Of a DNA stretch of 8,340 bases, positions 1 through 6,626 are shown one piece after another. The stretch is from Clostridiales bacterium (GTDB lineage Bacteria > Bacillota > Clostridia > Tissierellales > Sedimentibacteraceae): NCBI GenBank assembly GCA_003457065.1, contig DMJQ01000007.1, positions 17,918 to 26,257 on the forward strand, read 5' to 3'. The notes beneath the pieces are model-generated. The model saw only the letters and a program-made list of their open reading frames with translations. It had not been told where the DNA came from and ran no database searches. Made by a program: the position numbers and the translations under genes. How positions within the stretch are numbered: position 1 is the first letter of the stretch; every line of letters begins with the position of its first letter.

Positions 1-1418
1 GCTGCGGGAAGATATATCTTTTTTTCACTTCCGGTCAGATTCCTGCGTGTGACGGCAGAGTAGATATTAGGCATGGTATCGAAAGTCTCTACGGGGCAGT
101 CGGTGCCGAATGATGCGTGTATGCCTTTATCAACCATGGTTTTCCACGCGTATGATGTTTCGGCCATATCGCTTCCGACTCTGTCGGCAACTATATTCAT
201 ATCATAATCAATGAATATGGGCTGTATGAAAGCAAGGACATCAAGCTCTTTAAATCGGTCGAGCAAAGCTTCGTCGGTAATCTGACAGTGAACAATGCCG
301 TGCCGAGGATTGTGTGCGGTATCTGTTTTCTGAGCGTGCTTTATTGCATTCAGTGACATTTCAATTGCTCTGTCTCCTATGGCGTGAATGGCCACAGGGC
401 AGTTGTGTCTGTGAGAGCAAAGAACCATTTCGTTTAATTCTTCCTGTGTGAACAGTTCCAGACCACTTGTTCCAGGAGCATCTGCATATGGTTTTCTCAG
501 AGCTGCGGTCCTGGCGCCAAGAGATCCGTCGCTTAGTATCTTGATGCAAGTTACACGATATTTGTTATTGCCATAGCCATAACCGTACCTGCTGAAAAAT
601 TTCTCCATTACAGATGTATCTCTAAATAAACATTGCTCGCCTATACGTATGTTGAGATTACCGGATTCGTTCAATTCTTTAAAAGCCTGAAAGAGTATGT
701 CATAATCGCTGTCGGGCATATATCCGATATCATCACTCTGTACCGATGTCAGGCCTTGTGCAAATGCTTTATACTGTGCAGCTGTAATTATATCTTTTAA
801 GAGTTGCAGATTAAGAGTTGATATCATTGATTTCACATGCTCCAGCAAATTTTCTTTTATGACACCGTTTGGCTCACCATCGGGCATCAGTTCAACAAGA
901 TTTCCGTATTTGCCGGCAGAATCTTTGTTAAGTCCGATTGCTTTCATAGCTGCGGAGTTGAGAACTCCTATATGAAAACATGCACGCATAATCAGCGCGG
1001 GTACATCACCTGTTATATCATCCAGGTCGAATTTGTTGGGAAATCTTTTTTCATCGGTGAAGTAATCGTGATTCCAGCCCTCACCTTCAAGCCATGTATT
1101 GTCGTCAAAATTGCGGTTCTCTATTCCTTCTTTCAAGCGTTCCCTGATTTCAAGAATACTTTTGGTTCCTGCGAGATTTATGCTGCGCAGGCTTTTAGAA
1201 AAATGAATAAAGTGCATATGCGAATCGTTAAATCCGGGGAGAACCAATTGCTTTTCAAGATCAACTTCATCATACGCAGGGTTTTCACCCAGGAATTTTC
1301 GTGCACCGTCTTCAGTTCCAACATATGCAAATTTGCTGCCGTCTACCACAAAAGCATCTGCCTTGGGGTTTGAAACATCCATTGTACGGATGTTTCCGTT
1401 TTTGTATAAAGTAATCAA
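1..1418 (-). CDS. YtcJ-like amidohydrolase (amidohydrolase family 3), C-terminal end outside window
   Basis: An uninterrupted frame of 472 codons reads from a TTG start to the window edge; family members are usually about 530-560 residues, so some 60-90 C-terminal residues are missing. The TTG is chosen because a GGAGGC ribosome binding site lies 7 nt upstream; the first in-frame ATG is codon 13 and would remove the first beta strand. Visible landmarks are the HxH metal motif in DSHMHF (H67, H69), KILSDGSLGART (K293, D296, the YtcJ hallmark), HAIGDRA (H345, D349), HGIVHCQ (H373, H377) and FGTDCPVE (D440). By family knowledge these are metal-centre and active-site positions of a cytoplasmic (beta/alpha)8 hydrolase that cleaves an amide-type C-N bond. 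The family includes N-substituted formamide deformylase, but the substrate here cannot be told. It is preceded by a permease remnant and a sigma-54 promoter, which suggests it once hydrolysed an imported amino-acid-like compound. Confidence 0.93.
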   Translation of the reverse strand, partial: MITLYKNGNIRTMDVSNPKADAFVVDGSKFAYVGTEDGARKFLGENPAYDEVDLEKQLVLPGFNDSHMHFIHFSKSLRSINLAGTKSILEIRERLKEGIENRNFDDNTWLEGEGWNHDYFTDEKRFPNKFDLDDITGDVPALIMRACFHIGVLNSAAMKAIGLNKDSAGKYGNLVELMPDGEPNGVIKENLLEHVKSMISTLNLQLLKDIITAAQYKAFAQGLTSVQSDDIGYMPDSDYDILFQAFKELNESGNLNIRIGEQCLFRDTSVMEKFFSRYGYGYGNNKYRVTCIKILSDGSLGARTAALRKPYADAPGTSGLELFTQEELNEMVLCSHRHNCPVAIHAIGDRAIEMSLNAIKHAQKTDTAHNPRHGIVHCQITDEALLDRFKELDVLAFIQPIFIDYDMNIVADRVGSDMAETSYAWKTMVDKGIHASFGTDCPVETFDTMPNIYSAVTRRNLTGSEKKIYLPA

Positions 1419-1425
1419 TTGCTAC

Positions 1426-1431
1426 GCCTCC
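1426..1431 (-). promoter_or_regulatory. Ribosome binding site fixing the TTG start of the amidohydrolase
   Basis: GGAGGC on the minus strand ends 7 nt before the TTG at 1418-1416. No comparable site precedes the ATG at 1382-1380, so TTG is the supported start. Confidence 0.75.
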
Positions 1432-1463
1432 ATTGCTTAATATATTAATTATAAAATAAATCG

Positions 1464-1675
1464 CTAATTTGTACTACCTTCTTTTTTTAACTTTCTATCA
1501 AAATATAAATAAACTATACAGCCTATGGCGGGAACAAAGGATAGCCCCACATTTTATACAGCCTTTCAAGGTCGGGGTATCTTTTGCGATAAACCATTAC
1601 GGCACATACCACCTGTATAATCACTGCTTAATTATCAAATAAAATCCAAACAAATTAACATTTTTAGGTGCGACG
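1464..1675 (-). pseudogene. C-terminal remnant of an APC-type amino-acid permease
   Basis: Reading from 1627 leftwards gives AVIIQVVCAVMVYRKRYPDL, then ERLYKMWGYPLFP, where the frame hits TAG at 1525-1523. Shifting by one base at that point continues as IGCIVYLYFDRKLKKEGSTN and stops at TAG 1466-1464. A hydrophobic stretch, a basic RKRYPDLER loop, a YKMWGYPLFP turn, another hydrophobic stretch and a charged tail match the last two membrane segments of amino acid-polyamine-organocation (APC) permeases. Further upstream, in another frame, about 1628-1675 reads APKNVNLFGFYLIIKQ, also plausible permease sequence. The other ~400 residues are absent. The remnant stops 45 nt before the amidohydrolase start, which points to a former permease-amidohydrolase operon. 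The family is fairly sure; the right-hand boundary is not. Confidence 0.72.
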
Positions 1676-1699
1676 GGTGTCGGATATAATAATTTCTAT

Positions 1700-1714
1700 G
1701 CAATTTTTGTGCCA
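1700..1714 (-). promoter_or_regulatory. Sigma-54 (-24/-12) promoter
   Basis: The minus strand reads TGGCAC-AAAAA-TTGC, an exact match to the sigma-54 consensus TGGCAC-N5-TTGC with the required 5-base spacer, preceded by another T. Transcription would start near 1688 and run through the permease remnant into the amidohydrolase, leaving a leader of about 270 nt. Sigma-54 promoters need an ATP-driven enhancer-binding activator; none is encoded within this window. Confidence 0.8.
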
Positions 1715-1807
1715 AGTATTATAAAAGTGCATAATTATGTTGTGATTGGAATTTCAATGTACTGTTGCGCAGAAATAAACATTAATGGGATAAAAATGAA
1801 AAATAAT

Positions 1808-1841
1808 CATATTAATATGTTAAAATTATACTATAAATAGT
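1808..1841. promoter_or_regulatory. Pair of palindromes, candidate upstream activator site
   Basis: CATATTAATATG (1808-1819) is a perfect 12-bp palindrome, and ACTAT-AA-ATAGT (1830-1841) has perfect 5-bp arms. Their centres are 22 bp apart, about two helical turns. They lie roughly 125-150 bp upstream of the predicted sigma-54 start, where enhancer-binding activators usually bind, and just before the broken winged-helix gene. They could equally be operators of that regulator. The sequence is AT-rich, so short palindromes can occur by chance. Confidence 0.35.
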
Positions 1842-1856
1842 TTGAAATTAGGCTGA

Positions 1857-2152
1857 TTCTCGGAGGCGGAATCCCTTGAAAACGATATTGACGATTTACA
1901 ACAACAGAGAAAACTGTAGTGTAATAAAAGCATATTATAGATGAAAATACGGACAGTTTCCATGGAATAGGCAGGACGAGCTTAATCTACAAGTTAAAGG
2001 AAATCGGTATAAATTTGAGCGATGCCAAAGTAAGAATGCTTCTTGAGCTGTTAAATTAAAAAGGGTATATTGAAATAAGGAAGGGAAGATCAGGCAACAG
2101 GATAACACAGCTTGGACAGGAACAATTAAGAAAACAGATTACAATACTGTAA
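1857..2152 (+). pseudogene. Broken winged-helix DNA-binding regulator
   Basis: A small regulator can be rebuilt across three frames. Frame one (from 1857) gives SEAESLENDIDDLQQQRKL and stops at TAG 1917-1919. A second frame gives SVIKAY (about 1919-1936). A third, from about 1937, gives IDENTDSFHGIGRTSL, IYKLKEIGINLSDAKVRMLL, ELLN, then an in-frame TAA at 2057-2059, then KGYIEIRKGRSGNRITQLGQ and EQLRKQITIL, stopping at 2150-2152. The order of helix, turn and recognition-like helix (NLSDAKVRMLLELL), a KGYIEI strand, a basic wing KGRSGNRIT and LGQEQL is typical of winged-helix domains such as the NrpR N-terminal type. With two frameshifts, one internal stop and no good start codon it is almost certainly not functional. 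It points away from the permease/amidohydrolase unit and may have regulated it. The domain class is fairly clear; the exact family is not. Confidence 0.7.
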
Positions 2153-2193
2153 TAAAATAGAAGCATGTATAATTTACAGTATTGCTAACTGTT
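2133..2193 (-). terminator. Inverted repeat, probable terminator of the small beta-sandwich gene
   Basis: CAATACTGTAA (2142-2152) pairs exactly with TTACAGTATTG (2174-2184). Beyond a 4-nt mismatch, AACAG (2133-2137) pairs with CTGTT (2189-2193). The loop is 21 nt. Read on the minus strand the hairpin begins 14 nt after the stop of the gene ending at 2208 and is followed by TTTCTT, a modest U tract. The left arm contains the stop codon of the broken winged-helix gene. The long loop and weak U tract make this a moderate call. Confidence 0.45.
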
Positions 2194-2207
2194 ATTTTAA
2201 TGTTTTG

Positions 2208-2696
2208 CTATATCTTGGGTTCTATAATAAATTCGTAGTTGGTAAAAGGAGTTTCGCCTTCGCTTATAAGACGTAAATTTATCCTGTATGAAGTAGTTAC
2301 GTCAGGGTAAATTTGAATGTCAAAAGCATATGCGCTGAAAAAACCTTCTGCATAGACGGCTGCCATATACATTCTGTAAACATCGCTGTCGATGTCAGAT
2401 TGCTGCAGTTTATTTAATGCGGGCAATCTTAAAACCGGTGCGTATCCATCAGCACCTGTAGTAACTGTTGTGATTAAAATTCCTTCTCCTTTTTCCTGAT
2501 ATATTCCGGATATGGTTACTAAATAAATAAGTACTTCTGCATTTTCGACAGGTTCATTTATATCATCATGAAAAACACCTATTCTTAAGTATCCAAATTT
2601 ATCACTTCCAATAACATCTAAGATACCTCCATATTCAGGCGTATCGACCTTTTTAACAATCATATTCCTGACAAGATATGGATTTATATTTTTCAT
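2208..2696 (-). CDS. Small protein with a carboxypeptidase-regulatory-like beta-sandwich domain
   Basis: The product is 162 residues from ATG at 2696-2694, chosen because AGGAGG lies 6 nt upstream; the adjacent TTG (2699) would be only about 3 nt from that site. There is no signal peptide or membrane segment. From about residue 35 it shows GYLRIGVFHD, PVENAEVLIYL, TTGADGYAPVLRLPAL, then YRMYMAAVYAEGFFSAYAF and DIQIYPDVTTSYRINLRLI. Strand, PVxxAxVxI, a TDxxGxTPxxxLPAP-like turn, YxxxVxAEGF and IxIxPxVTxxxxxxL make up the transthyretin/CarboxypepD_reg-like fold. I recall the same pattern from N-terminal domains of clostridial spore cortex-lytic and cell-wall enzymes. Here it stands alone without an enzyme domain, so it is more likely a structural or binding module. 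A sporulation role is a guess from family resemblance. Confidence 0.8.
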   Translation of the reverse strand: MKNINPYLVRNMIVKKVDTPEYGGILDVIGSDKFGYLRIGVFHDDINEPVENAEVLIYLVTISGIYQEKGEGILITTVTTGADGYAPVLRLPALNKLQQSDIDSDVYRMYMAAVYAEGFFSAYAFDIQIYPDVTTSYRINLRLISEGETPFTNYEFIIEPKI

Positions 2697-2741
2697 CAAT
2701 TGCCTCCTGTTAATAAAGATAAAAACACATATTGGTACAGC

Positions 2742-2772
2742 TATTATATGCGTTTAATAATAATGTGTGTAA
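2742..2772 (-). promoter_or_regulatory. Candidate promoter of the small beta-sandwich gene
   Basis: The minus strand has TATAAT (2748-2743) inside CATATAATA (2750-2742), with TTACAC 18 bp upstream (2772-2767). TATAAT fits sigma-A, but the -35 is poor. CATATAATA also fits the late-sporulation sigma-K -10 pattern CATANNNTA. An imperfect inverted repeat, GTAAG-TGC (2769-2776) against GCA-g-CTTAC (2784-2792), overlaps the -35 side. Which sigma factor is used cannot be settled by eye. Confidence 0.4.
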
Positions 2773-2792
2773 GTGCTAAAAATGCAGCTTAC

Positions 2793-3098
2793 TTAACAGT
2801 TACCCATGACACAACGTGATTAGATCAAATAGTTATTGTATAATCCAGAGCCATTTTTATTTTTCGAAAATAGTCCAAAATATAACATAATATGATATAA
2901 TAAAATGAAATAAAACCTGACGGTTTATCTGATTTAATATATTTATTGAATCGTTTGTCAAGTTACTTATCGGCTTGCTTTATGATATGATAATTAATCA
3001 AACTAAAATAGTCCCGATAGAAGTGGAGATGTCAGTACAATATCCGAAAAAGTATGTAAGCTAACAGCATAAAAAAAATAATAGAAAACAGGTGAATA
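2793..3098 (+). other. Intergenic stretch with -10-like boxes and a start-less open frame
   Basis: This AT-rich stretch has no convincing gene. Plus-strand TATAAT boxes occur at 2839-2844 and near 2896, neither with a good -35. An open frame of 43 codons (2933-3064) has no start codon. It contains a hydrophobic segment SFVKLLIGLLYDMI and ends IVPIEVEMSVQYPKKYVS. An overlapping frame reads PDGLSDLIYLLNRLSSYL. This may be the debris of a gene that once preceded the exporter, but I do not recognise it. AGGTGA just before 3099 is a possible ribosome binding site for the exporter remnant. Confidence 0.3.
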
Positions 3099-3672
3099 AT
3101 GTATTTTAAATTTGTAAGGATGTTTAGATCCTTTAGAAAAAAGCAGATTTTGGTTATTATTATAGCTGTGTTGCAGTATTCAATACTGACATATTCAACT
3201 TTTTTGTTTAAGGATATTTTGGATTCCGTGCAAAACATGCAGTTCGATCTATTTATGTTTATGGCAATTAAAATCACTTGAGGATATTGATTTTGTGAAT
3301 AAAATTGAATTTAAGAATGTTAGCTTTTCATATAGTGAAGATAAGGAAATTTTAAAAGCTTTTAGCGCAGTGTTTTATAAAAAGGATACAATTGCTGTCA
3401 TGGGCAGGAGCGGAATAGGCAAATCAACCTTGATGAATATGCTTATTAATTTTTTAGAACATACATCAGGCGATACAGAGAAGACTCTGATTCAATCCAT
3501 TGAGCGATATTTGTTTGAAAATGACAGTATAACCTTTATAGTTTCACACAAGAAAGAAATATTGAAGACTTGTAATAAAGTAATTTATTTCACCGAGGAT
3601 GGTGTTAAATTGTTAAATCTTAATGATGATTCAGATCTTAAAAGTTTTCGTGCCATAAATGTAAATGCTTAA
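3099..3672 (+). pseudogene. ABC exporter remnant with two large internal deletions
   Basis: The start (ATG 3099) opens with MYFKFVRMFRSFRKK, a basic cytoplasmic leader, then a membrane helix (about residues 17-37), FKDILDSVQNMQ, and a stop at 3279-3281. A second frame, already open as LKSLEDIDFVNKIEFKNVSF from about 3267, carries the ATPase: FSYSEDKEILKAFS, Walker A GRSGIGKST (3403-3429), MNMLINFLEHTSGD, then directly TEKTLIQSIERYL and the H-loop region ITFIVSHKKEIL (His at 3547-3549), ending at TAA 3670-3672. An intact exporter of this TMD-NBD type has about 550-600 residues. Most of the membrane domain (roughly 250 residues) is missing at ~3265, and the Q-loop, ABC signature and Walker B (roughly 80-90 residues) are missing in frame at ~3474. 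It cannot hydrolyse ATP normally. It probably once exported a peptide or drug; the substrate is unknown. Confidence 0.8.
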
Positions 3673-4033
3673 TTAATTGCTAATATAAAATTTATAGGAG
3701 TTGTCAAAGCTGTCTGAAATTGAGAAATAATTATTGTAAAAAACATAGAATCCTCGTGTTTTTATTTATAGGTTTAAATATAAATGCGCAAGAATAACGA
3801 AAATTAACAAATGTATATATTTCAACGAAGAAATGACCTTTTTTAGGACATTTACCGCATTGCTTATACTTTCAATATATTACAGCTTGTTTTTTGTGAA
3901 TAAGTTGCGGTAAAAAGTGGAGATATGAAAATGGACGGCAGACTTTAAGGTTTTTAATGTGATGTAAGCTGTAAATTGCTATATAATGTATTAAGTTCAA
4001 AGGCAACCTAAAGAAATAATTATAATATGCTTT
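3673..4033 (+). other. Decayed intergenic region after the exporter remnant
   Basis: No real gene is supported. An AGGAG (about 3706-3710) is followed by a stub frame reading LSEIEK and then a stop. Two short hydrophobic frames lack good ribosome sites: ILVFLFIGLNINAQE near 3760, and a 26-codon frame at 3833-3913 reading MTFFRTFTALLILSIYYSLF and ending NKLR. They may be fragments of a membrane protein once co-transcribed with the exporter, or chance in AT-rich DNA. Confidence 0.3.
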
Positions 4034-4080
4034 AAAAATTATATTTTTTGTGGCTGAATACCATGAAAAATATAATTTTT
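4034..4080. terminator. Bidirectional intrinsic terminator with a 15-bp A/T stem
   Basis: AAAAATTATATTTTT (4034-4048) pairs exactly with AAAAATATAATTTTT (4066-4080). The stem extends through two G-T wobbles into TGG/CCA (4051-4053 with 4061-4063) and a 7-nt loop. Both strands end the hairpin in a T run. It begins 1 nt beyond the stop codon of the response regulator (minus strand) and also closes the plus-strand debris, so it likely stops transcription from both sides. Confidence 0.8.
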
Positions 4081-4081
4081 T

Positions 4082-4846
4082 TTATTGTATGTTTTCATTT
4101 TTATTTCGGTACTGCACAGGTGAGAGCCCGGTGTAATTTTTAAACGCTCTGCTGAAATAGTGCTGGCTGCTGTAACCTACCATGTTGGCGATTTCATTGA
4201 CGGTATGATAGCTGTCTTTGTCCATCAGAAGCTTGATTGCCATGTTAATCCTTAATTTGTTGAGATAATCGGTAAAGCTGATTCCTGTTTTCTGCTTGAC
4301 TATTTTTGTTATATATGACTGGCTTATGTGTAGCTGTTCAGCTATAAAATTTAAAGTCAGTTCATTTTGGTTAAAGTTCTTTTTTATATAGTTGATTATC
4401 TGGCTGCCTATGCACTGATGATTTGTAAGTTCTGCATTGTTTTCTTTTAATTTATTTAATTCCCATATTCTTTCGCTGTATGAGTCGATGGCTTTCACCA
4501 TTATGTTTTTAAAATCCTTATACTGTATAGGCTTGAGCAGGTAGCTGAATACGCCAAGCTCCAATGCTTTTTGTGCATATTCAAACTGATCGTATCCTGA
4601 AATAATTATTATTTTGGCGTTTGGATCAAGTTCTCTGGTTTTTTCTATAACCTCGAGCCCATTCATAAAAGGCATGTTGATGTCCATTAAAATAATTTCG
4701 GGAAGATATTCTCTTATTAATTTCAAGGCCTCTTCGCCATCTTCTCCTGTTCCGACAACAGTTAAATCCAAATCATAGGATTCGATTAATCTTTTTAAAC
4801 CGTTGCGTATAATTTCCTCATCATCTGCTATAACTACTCTGAACAT
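4082..4846 (-). CDS. AraC-type response regulator (YesN-like)
   Basis: This 254-residue cytoplasmic transcription regulator has an N-terminal receiver domain (about 1-120) with acidic residues D8, D9 and E10, phosphoacceptor D55 in LMDINMP, S83 and K105 in LLKP, so all the switch residues are present. A linker (about 120-148) leads to a C-terminal AraC/XylS domain (about 149-248) with two helix-turn-helix units, LTLNFIAEQLHISQSYITKI and VNEIANMVGYSSQHYFSRAF, followed by the family signature FKNYTGLSPVQYR. The start is supported by GAGG 7 nt upstream of the ATG, inside the 3' end of the kinase gene. The two genes overlap by 13 nt (4834-4846), which implies translational coupling. It is the expected phosphorylation partner of the kinase, and the divergent reductase is its most obvious target. 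Confidence 0.95.
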   Translation of the reverse strand: MFRVVIADDEEIIRNGLKRLIESYDLDLTVVGTGEDGEEALKLIREYLPEIILMDINMPFMNGLEVIEKTRELDPNAKIIIISGYDQFEYAQKALELGVFSYLLKPIQYKDFKNIMVKAIDSYSERIWELNKLKENNAELTNHQCIGSQIINYIKKNFNQNELTLNFIAEQLHISQSYITKIVKQKTGISFTDYLNKLRINMAIKLLMDKDSYHTVNEIANMVGYSSQHYFSRAFKNYTGLSPVQYRNKNENIQ

Positions 4847-6558
4847 TGAAATGCCTCACTTATTTTTGGTAATTTTATTGTAACCTTTGTCCAGTTTTGA
4901 AATTCACTGTCAATTTTTATATCATAATCATATTTAAATGTAAGTTTTAAGCGTTCGTTAATGTTGTATAATCCGTAATGTTCCGATTCAACAGACTGAT
5001 TTAGATTTTCTCTGAGCGTATTAAGCTTTTCAGTATCCATGCCAAGTCCGTTGTCTGTAACTTCAACATATATATAATTATTTTCAGACCATATAGTAAT
5101 TTTAATTATACCCTTTTGCTTTTTTAATTTTAGACCGTGATAGATAGAATTTTCAACTAATGGCTGTAATATCATCTTAGGAACGATGTATTGTGAAATT
5201 TTTTCATCAAAATCAATATCATAATTAACGGTATCTTTGTACCGTATTTTTTGTATCTCCAGATAATTTTTTACATGTCCGACTTCATCTGCTATGGTTA
5301 TGAATTCCTTGCCGTTGCTTAATGATATTCTGAAAAATCCGGACAATGAATTTATCATGTCGGCAACATCATATGCATTATGTTCCAAAGCTTTCCACTG
5401 AATCGTATCAAGAGTATTGTATAAAAAATGAGGAGTTATCTGTGACTGCAATACTCTTAATTCGGCGGTTCTCTTTTGATTCTGTACCTTATATACCTGC
5501 TCGATTAATTTTTTAATATCAGTCAGCATCTGATTAAACACTTTTCCTAACACGGATATTTCATCCTTGCTCTTAGATTCATAAAAGGAATCAAGGTTGC
5601 CGTCGGAAACTTCAACCATGTGCTTTTTTAATTCATGTATTGGCTTCACAATGTTTCCTGACACGATGACTGCAAATAATACCGCAAGTACTAACAATAT
5701 TAATCCTAAAACTACGACTAAACCGATTATGTCATTGGTTTGGGCATAAATATTTTCATTCTCTATCATGGTGCACAGAATCCAGTCTTCCGTATAAGGG
5801 ACTGATGAGAAAAAAATCGTTGTATCTTTGTCCAATTTGTTTTTTAAATGAATTACACCTAAATCCGTTTCATGAAACTTGTCGACAACTTTTGCCAGGC
5901 CTTCAAAGGAAATATATTTTTTGGTCAAATCATCCTTATCTATTGAATATATGTCCATATTTTTATTCATAATCCATGAAAAACCGTTATAAACATCAAT
6001 GCTTTCGGCAATTTGCGAAATTTTTTCCAAGTTGACGGCACCATTAATAAATCCGATTTTCTCTTTTTTGTTATTCACAATGGGATAACAAATAATAAAT
6101 GTAGGAGATCTGTCAGATTTGGAGATTATTGGCTTGGATATAATGTATTCCATGTCACTCAACATTACTTTTTCAAAATAATCACGTCCGGACACATTTA
6201 TGGTAATATTGTCGTTTACCCAACCATATCCGTCGAGTGAACCAATTGCAAAGGTTTCGTTAAAGTTTCCGTATTGTGTGCTCAGTTTTTTATTTAATCG
6301 GGTTAAATATGGCTTTAAAGATTTGATGTCCATATCACCGATTATGGCATATTCATGTATGATCCTTATTTCACTTATACGTTGATTCAGCCATGAACCT
6401 ATTTCGTTTGCTTTAGAATCAATGAGTTGTAATGTCTGACTCTCGGCATGTTCCATGGTTGAACTTTTCACTGTTGTTTCCAGTACGTATAATAATGGGA
6501 AAACAGTCAGTATTATGCATAAAACAAAGACTATGATAATTTTTAAACGCAGCGTCAT
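4834..6558 (-). CDS. Membrane sensor histidine kinase with Cache domain (YesM-like)
   Basis: The preferred product is 574 residues from ATG 6558-6556: AAGGAT ends 6 nt upstream, whereas the ATG at 6573 (five codons longer) has no Shine-Dalgarno sequence. Numbering follows the shorter form. Membrane helix 1 spans about 5-26, an outside dCache-type sensor about 27-270 (with SGRDYF at 123-128 and a SKPIISK...CYPIVNN core), helix 2 about 276-299, and HAMP about 300-355. A coiled linker leads to the LytS/YesM-type kinase core. The phosphoacceptor H377 lies in QSQITPHFLYNTLD; the ATP site shows N470 in QPLVENSIYHG, DNGLGM (502-507) and GLYNINERL. All catalytic boxes are intact. It should sense an extracellular ligand and phosphorylate the regulator encoded just downstream. 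The lack of a tryptophan after R125 argues against the standard amino-acid-binding Cache motif, so the ligand is open. Confidence 0.95.
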   Translation of the reverse strand: MTLRLKIIIVFVLCIILTVFPLLYVLETTVKSSTMEHAESQTLQLIDSKANEIGSWLNQRISEIRIIHEYAIIGDMDIKSLKPYLTRLNKKLSTQYGNFNETFAIGSLDGYGWVNDNITINVSGRDYFEKVMLSDMEYIISKPIISKSDRSPTFIICYPIVNNKKEKIGFINGAVNLEKISQIAESIDVYNGFSWIMNKNMDIYSIDKDDLTKKYISFEGLAKVVDKFHETDLGVIHLKNKLDKDTTIFFSSVPYTEDWILCTMIENENIYAQTNDIIGLVVVLGLILLVLAVLFAVIVSGNIVKPIHELKKHMVEVSDGNLDSFYESKSKDEISVLGKVFNQMLTDIKKLIEQVYKVQNQKRTAELRVLQSQITPHFLYNTLDTIQWKALEHNAYDVADMINSLSGFFRISLSNGKEFITIADEVGHVKNYLEIQKIRYKDTVNYDIDFDEKISQYIVPKMILQPLVENSIYHGLKLKKQKGIIKITIWSENNYIYVEVTDNGLGMDTEKLNTLRENLNQSVESEHYGLYNINERLKLTFKYDYDIKIDSEFQNWTKVTIKLPKISEAFQCSE

Positions 6559-6598
6559 AAGTTGATCCTTCATTTTTATTTTTTTGCATGTACTAACA

Positions 6599-6626
6599 AT
6601 TATATACGATTTTAAATAAATTTCAA
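6599..6626 (-). promoter_or_regulatory. Sigma-A promoter of the kinase-regulator operon
   Basis: On the minus strand TTGAAA (6626-6621) is followed after 16 bp by TATAAT (6604-6599), five of six and six of six matches to consensus. Transcription would begin near 6592, about 35 nt before the preferred kinase start. No comparable promoter is seen for the divergent reductase. Confidence 0.75.

Noticed and set aside
361..549. A 62-codon minus-strand frame
   Set aside because: It is a shifted frame inside the amidohydrolase, covering the region encoding KILSDGSLGART and HAIGDRA.
837..1373. A 178-codon open frame on the plus strand
   Set aside because: It lies fully antisense to the amidohydrolase, whose frame carries all the family motifs; the antisense translation is low-complexity and has no ribosome site.
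2697..2699. TTG as the start of the small beta-sandwich protein
   Set aside because: It would lie only about 3 nt from AGGAGG; the next codon is ATG at normal spacing.
3032..3277. An 81-codon minus-strand frame rich in hydrophobic residues
   Set aside because: It is antisense to the recognisable exporter remnant; AT-rich DNA gives such Ile/Phe-rich frames by chance.
3833..3913. A 26-codon hydrophobic small protein
   Set aside because: There is no convincing ribosome binding site, and its position within decayed sequence makes chance or debris more likely than a real small membrane protein.
6013..6385. Two plus-strand frames of 75 and 61 codons
   Set aside because: Both are antisense to the Cache domain of the intact kinase and show no domain features.
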